A program made the position numbers and the translations under genes. From contig JAPOVO010000322.1 of the NCBI GenBank assembly GCA_026708165.1, forward strand, positions 1 through 8,469: 8,469 nt of DNA, written 5' to 3'. Shown piece by piece: positions 6,444-8,469 of the stretch (positions within the stretch are counted from its first letter, which is position 1; each line of letters opens with the position of its first letter). The notes beneath the pieces were generated by a model that saw only the letters and a list, made by a program, of their open reading frames with translations, did not search any database and was not told the DNA's origin. The stretch is from Chloroflexota bacterium. GTDB lineage: Bacteria > Chloroflexota > UBA11872 > VXNJ01.

Positions 6444-6534
6444 GGGCGCGGGTAGGGTCGAACGGGGAAAAGGGAGACAGGTGGTGGGGTGTAGATTCCT
6501 CGGCTTCGCTCGGAATAACTATCTGGGCGCGGGT
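6444..6534. repeat. Hairpin-bearing intergenic repeat flanked by 10-bp direct repeats
   Basis: GGGCGCGGGT occurs at 6444-6453 and again at 6525-6534. The 71 bases between them contain, on the minus strand, a GTTATTCCGAGCGAAG-type motif (6492-6519) whose ends ATTCC (6495-6499) and GGAAT (6512-6516) pair. Very similar short motifs are scattered between genes in many bacterial genomes and give spurious translations such as VIPSEAEES, which is seen here on the minus strand. The direct repeats may be coincidental or may mark insertion of a small non-autonomous element. Confidence 0.4.
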
Positions 6535-6555
6535 TAGACTTTTTAATTGAGTATG

Positions 6556-6601
6556 CGCGTCGAAGGGTCGATGCATTGGCGCGACGCGGGCTGGTTTTTT
6601 T
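6556..6601 (+). terminator. Hairpin followed by T7: terminator or attenuator-like structure
   Basis: CGCGTCG (6556-6562) is complementary to CGACGCG (6582-6588) around a 19-base loop. Six bases later comes a run of seven T's (6595-6601), the only such run in the window. GGCTG (6589-6593) can also pair with CAGCC (6604-6608), and AGCC (6605-6608) with GGCT (6613-6616), so alternative stems exist. It lies 73 bases before the downstream TTG start on the same strand, so it could be a leader attenuator or the end of a short RNA. The stem-to-T distance is longer than ideal. Confidence 0.3.
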
Positions 6602-6660
6602 GGCAGCCGGTCGGCTTGTGGTCGCGAAGCAAGGTAGATCAGCCGCTTTTGGGCAATAAC

Positions 6661-6666
6661 GGAGGA
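6661..6666 (+). promoter_or_regulatory. Strong ribosome binding site fixing a TTG start
   Basis: GGAGGA is a near-consensus Shine-Dalgarno sequence seven bases before TTG 6674. The in-frame ATG at 6689 would sit 22 bases away and would leave only the Rossmann strand with no lead-in, so TTG is preferred. Confidence 0.6.
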
Positions 6667-6673
6667 CGATGAC

Positions 6674-7693
6674 TTGGAAACCTTGAAGATGGGGATCATC
6701 GGCTGCGGGAACATGGGCCAGAGCCACATCTCAACAATGAGAGGAATCGACTCGATATCAATCGCGGCGCTTTCGGATCCGGTGCAGGCAAACGTGACCG
6801 AGGCCGCGGCAATGGTGGACGGCGGCGCGGCACAGTTCGACGACTACAACGCGCTGCTGGCCGATCCGGGCGTTCAGGCCGTTGTGGTGGCAACTCCCAA
6901 TTTTCTGCACGCCGAGGTGACCATAGCCGCGTTAGAAGCGGGTAAGGACGTTCTGTGCGAAAAGCCGATGGCGCTTACAGTCGACGACTGCGACGTGATG
7001 TGGAACACGGCGCAGAGGCTGGGCAGGAAGCTGATGGCCGGTCAGGTGCTGCGGCTGATGCATCCTTTCGTGGAAATGCGCGAGCTGATCGCCTCGGGAG
7101 AAATCGGGGAGCCGCGGTCGGCGAACATTGAGCGCATCAGTGGATCGTGGCTCTTCGCTTTCGCCAAGTCCGATACCTGGCGGATGAGCAAGAAGAAGAC
7201 CGGAGGTCTGCTGTACGAAATAAACGCCCATGAACTGGACCTGCTGAGATCGGTGTTCGGCGAGCCGACGCAGGTCTATGCCAAGAGCGTGAACGTCGCA
7301 AACCCGAATCACGACTACGAGGACACCAATCTTGTGCTGGCGGACTTCGAGGGAGGTCAGTCGGCGACGCTGTACGGGTCGAGCGCCAGCGCGTTCGGCA
7401 GAACCACTGGAACTTTCTTTTGCACCGAAGGGAGCGTGACGTACCGGTGGGGATTCGACGAAGCAGACGCCCGCGCGCTGCGCTACCAGAAATTCGATGA
7501 TGACGAGCCGACGCCGGTCGAGTTTCCCGATGATCACAGAGCCGGTCTGCGCTCGCAGGCACAGAGCTTCGCACAGTGGGTGCTGCAGGACGTGGACCCG
7601 GAAGTAACCGGCTGGGATGGACGGCAGTCGGTGGCGATGGCAGAGGCGGCGTATGAATCGGCGCGCACCAACCTACCCGTGAAAGTAAGGTAA
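6674..7693 (+). CDS. Gfo/Idh/MocA family oxidoreductase (second, distinct paralogue)
   Basis: This 339-residue NAD(P)-binding dehydrogenase belongs to the same superfamily as the gene at 2282 but is clearly a different subfamily. The Rossmann motif is GIIGCGNMG (7-15), followed by VVVATPNFLHAEV (70-82) and EKP at 96-98 with Lys97. The substrate domain has TGGLLYEINAHELDLL (176-191): His186 is kept, but the usual aspartate four residues before it is Glu182. The start is TTG with GGAGGA seven bases upstream. It diverges from the M42 gene and is followed 91-103 bases later by a histidine kinase on the same strand. Enzymes of this family act on sugars, inositols or similar polyols; no neighbour indicates which. 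A leader with hairpins (6556-6616) precedes it. Confidence 0.9.
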   Translation: METLKMGIIGCGNMGQSHISTMRGIDSISIAALSDPVQANVTEAAAMVDGGAAQFDDYNALLADPGVQAVVVATPNFLHAEVTIAALEAGKDVLCEKPMALTVDDCDVMWNTAQRLGRKLMAGQVLRLMHPFVEMRELIASGEIGEPRSANIERISGSWLFAFAKSDTWRMSKKKTGGLLYEINAHELDLLRSVFGEPTQVYAKSVNVANPNHDYEDTNLVLADFEGGQSATLYGSSASAFGRTTGTFFCTEGSVTYRWGFDEADARALRYQKFDDDEPTPVEFPDDHRAGLRSQAQSFAQWVLQDVDPEVTGWDGRQSVAMAEAAYESARTNLPVKVR

Positions 7694-7796
7694 CGGGGGC
7701 GGGAAGGACGGAGGCGTATCGGTTTTCTCGAAGAGGCGGCCGGGGTGATGTCGCGGACAGCCGGTTGAGGGTGCGGGTGGGTAGTTGAAACTCGCC

Positions 7797-8469
7797 ATGC
7801 CTAACGTGGGCGTGGAAGCGCGGGCGGCCGAACGGACCCTCTCGCTCGAAAACTTCGTCAGTGGGGCGAGCGACGGCATTGTGATCGTCGATTCACAAGG
7901 GCTGATTGTCGTTTTCAACCCGGCCATGGAGACGATAACCGGATGGCTAAGTGAAGAAGCGGTGGGCAAGGACTGCGACGAGGTTCTTCGCACCCCGTCG
8001 CTGCATCCTGGCGGTGGGAGCGAGGGGGCGTTACCGTTCAAAGAGGTGATGAAAAACGGTCAGTCCGGGCCTTACTCGGAAACCGTGTTGCTGCATCGCG
8101 ACGGACGGAAGATCGACGTCGGCGCGAGCTGCTCCTTGGCGCCGTCGCCAGGGGACGAGCCGCCGTTCGCCGCCGCAGTCGTGCGCGACATCAGCGCAAT
8201 CAAGGGAGCGGGGGGCGTCAAATCCGATTTCGTTTCGCTTGTGTCGCACGAGCTGCGCACGCCGCTGGCGCTTATCAAGGGATATATCGCGACGCTTCTC
8301 AAGCCTGAAGTGAAGCTCGACGCGAGTACGGAGCGTCGGTTCCGCGAAGGGATCAACGAGGCGGCGGACCGCCTGACTCTGATCGTCAATAACTTCCTGA
8401 GCGCATCGAGAATCGAGTCGGGTCTATTCAGGCCGCATTTGAAGGAAATCGACATCAGACCTGTGGTCG
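7797..8469 (+). CDS. PAS-domain sensor histidine kinase, N-terminal part (truncated by window edge)
   Basis: An open frame of 224 codons runs to the right edge without a stop. Residues about 14-135 form a PAS domain (ASDGIVIVDSQGLIVVFNPAMETITGW region, closing with VVRDIS at 129-133). A HisKA dimerisation/phosphoacceptor domain follows, with the H-box SHELRTPL at 150-157; His151 is the predicted autophosphorylation site. No signal peptide or membrane segment precedes the PAS domain, so the visible part looks cytosolic. The ATP-binding domain and any partner response regulator lie beyond the window. The start is uncertain: an in-frame TAG at 7782-7784 is followed at once by TTG 7785, and ATG is at 7797; neither has a good ribosome binding site. 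ATG is chosen by default. The ligand of the PAS domain is unknown. Confidence 0.9.
   Translation, partial: MPNVGVEARAAERTLSLENFVSGASDGIVIVDSQGLIVVFNPAMETITGWLSEEAVGKDCDEVLRTPSLHPGGGSEGALPFKEVMKNGQSGPYSETVLLHRDGRKIDVGASCSLAPSPGDEPPFAAAVVRDISAIKGAGGVKSDFVSLVSHELRTPLALIKGYIATLLKPEVKLDASTERRFREGINEAADRLTLIVNNFLSASRIESGLFRPHLKEIDIRPVV

Noticed and set aside
6302..6729. Two overlapping minus-strand frames across the intergenic region upstream of the M42 gene
   Set aside because: Their translations include VIPSEAEES-type text, a known by-product of translating the intergenic repeat; they also run into the start of the plus-strand oxidoreductase gene.
7673..8455. Minus-strand frames opposite the histidine kinase
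   Set aside because: The plus strand encodes an unmistakable PAS-HisKA protein; these are shadows that appear because the real frame is cut by the window edge.
1..8469. Search by eye for tRNA, rRNA, CRISPR repeats, insertion-sequence ends and riboswitches
   Set aside because: No regularly spaced direct repeats, no T-arm consensus in intergenic DNA, and no transposase fragments were seen. A covariance-model search would be needed to exclude small structured RNAs.

Overview
The window is ordinary-looking chromosomal DNA from a GC-rich bacterium (about 60% G+C by eye). It holds eight protein-coding genes, one of them cut by the right edge. No gene is a transposase, phage gene, CRISPR component or RNA gene. 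The gene mix is a modification-site-lacking P-II protein with Amt, several Gfo/Idh/MocA oxidoreductases, a bifunctional-nuclease-domain protein, an M42 peptidase and a soluble PAS histidine kinase. An intergenic 'ATTCCGAGCGAAG...' type repeat is also present. Together these fit Chloroflexota, for example a Dehalococcoidia/SAR202-like genome. That placement is inferred from general resemblance and was not tested by any search.

Left part (1-2096): about 310 bases of non-coding DNA carry inverted repeats. A two-gene nitrogen operon follows, P-II signal protein (glnB/glnK type) then ammonium transporter (amt). The two genes share four bases and the transporter starts at TTG. P-II proteins plug Amt channels when nitrogen is plentiful, so the pair forms a sensor-gate unit. 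This P-II lacks the T-loop tyrosine that is uridylylated or adenylylated in many bacteria, so it probably works by ligand binding alone.

Middle (2282-5261), all on the plus strand: a Gfo/Idh/MocA NAD(P)-dependent oxidoreductase of unknown substrate, a full-length aspartate kinase with two ACT domains (lysC), and a bifunctional-nuclease-domain (DUF151) protein. Gaps are 76 and 96 bases, so co-transcription is possible but not shown. Codon 245 of lysC is a possible internal start for a free regulatory subunit, as known in Bacillus and Corynebacterium.

Right part (5287-8469): an M42 family metallo-aminopeptidase on the minus strand converges on the nuclease gene. It diverges from a second Gfo/Idh/MocA oxidoreductase across a 307-base intergenic region. 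That region is the most structured non-coding DNA here: a perfect 14-bp palindrome, a dispersed-repeat-like hairpin between two 10-bp direct repeats, and a hairpin followed by seven T's. After the oxidoreductase comes the N-terminal part of a PAS-HisKA sensor kinase, which runs off the window.

I found no convincing new multi-gene system. The observations most worth checking are the P-II without Tyr-51, the possible lysC beta-subunit start, and the 6413-6601 intergenic structures.
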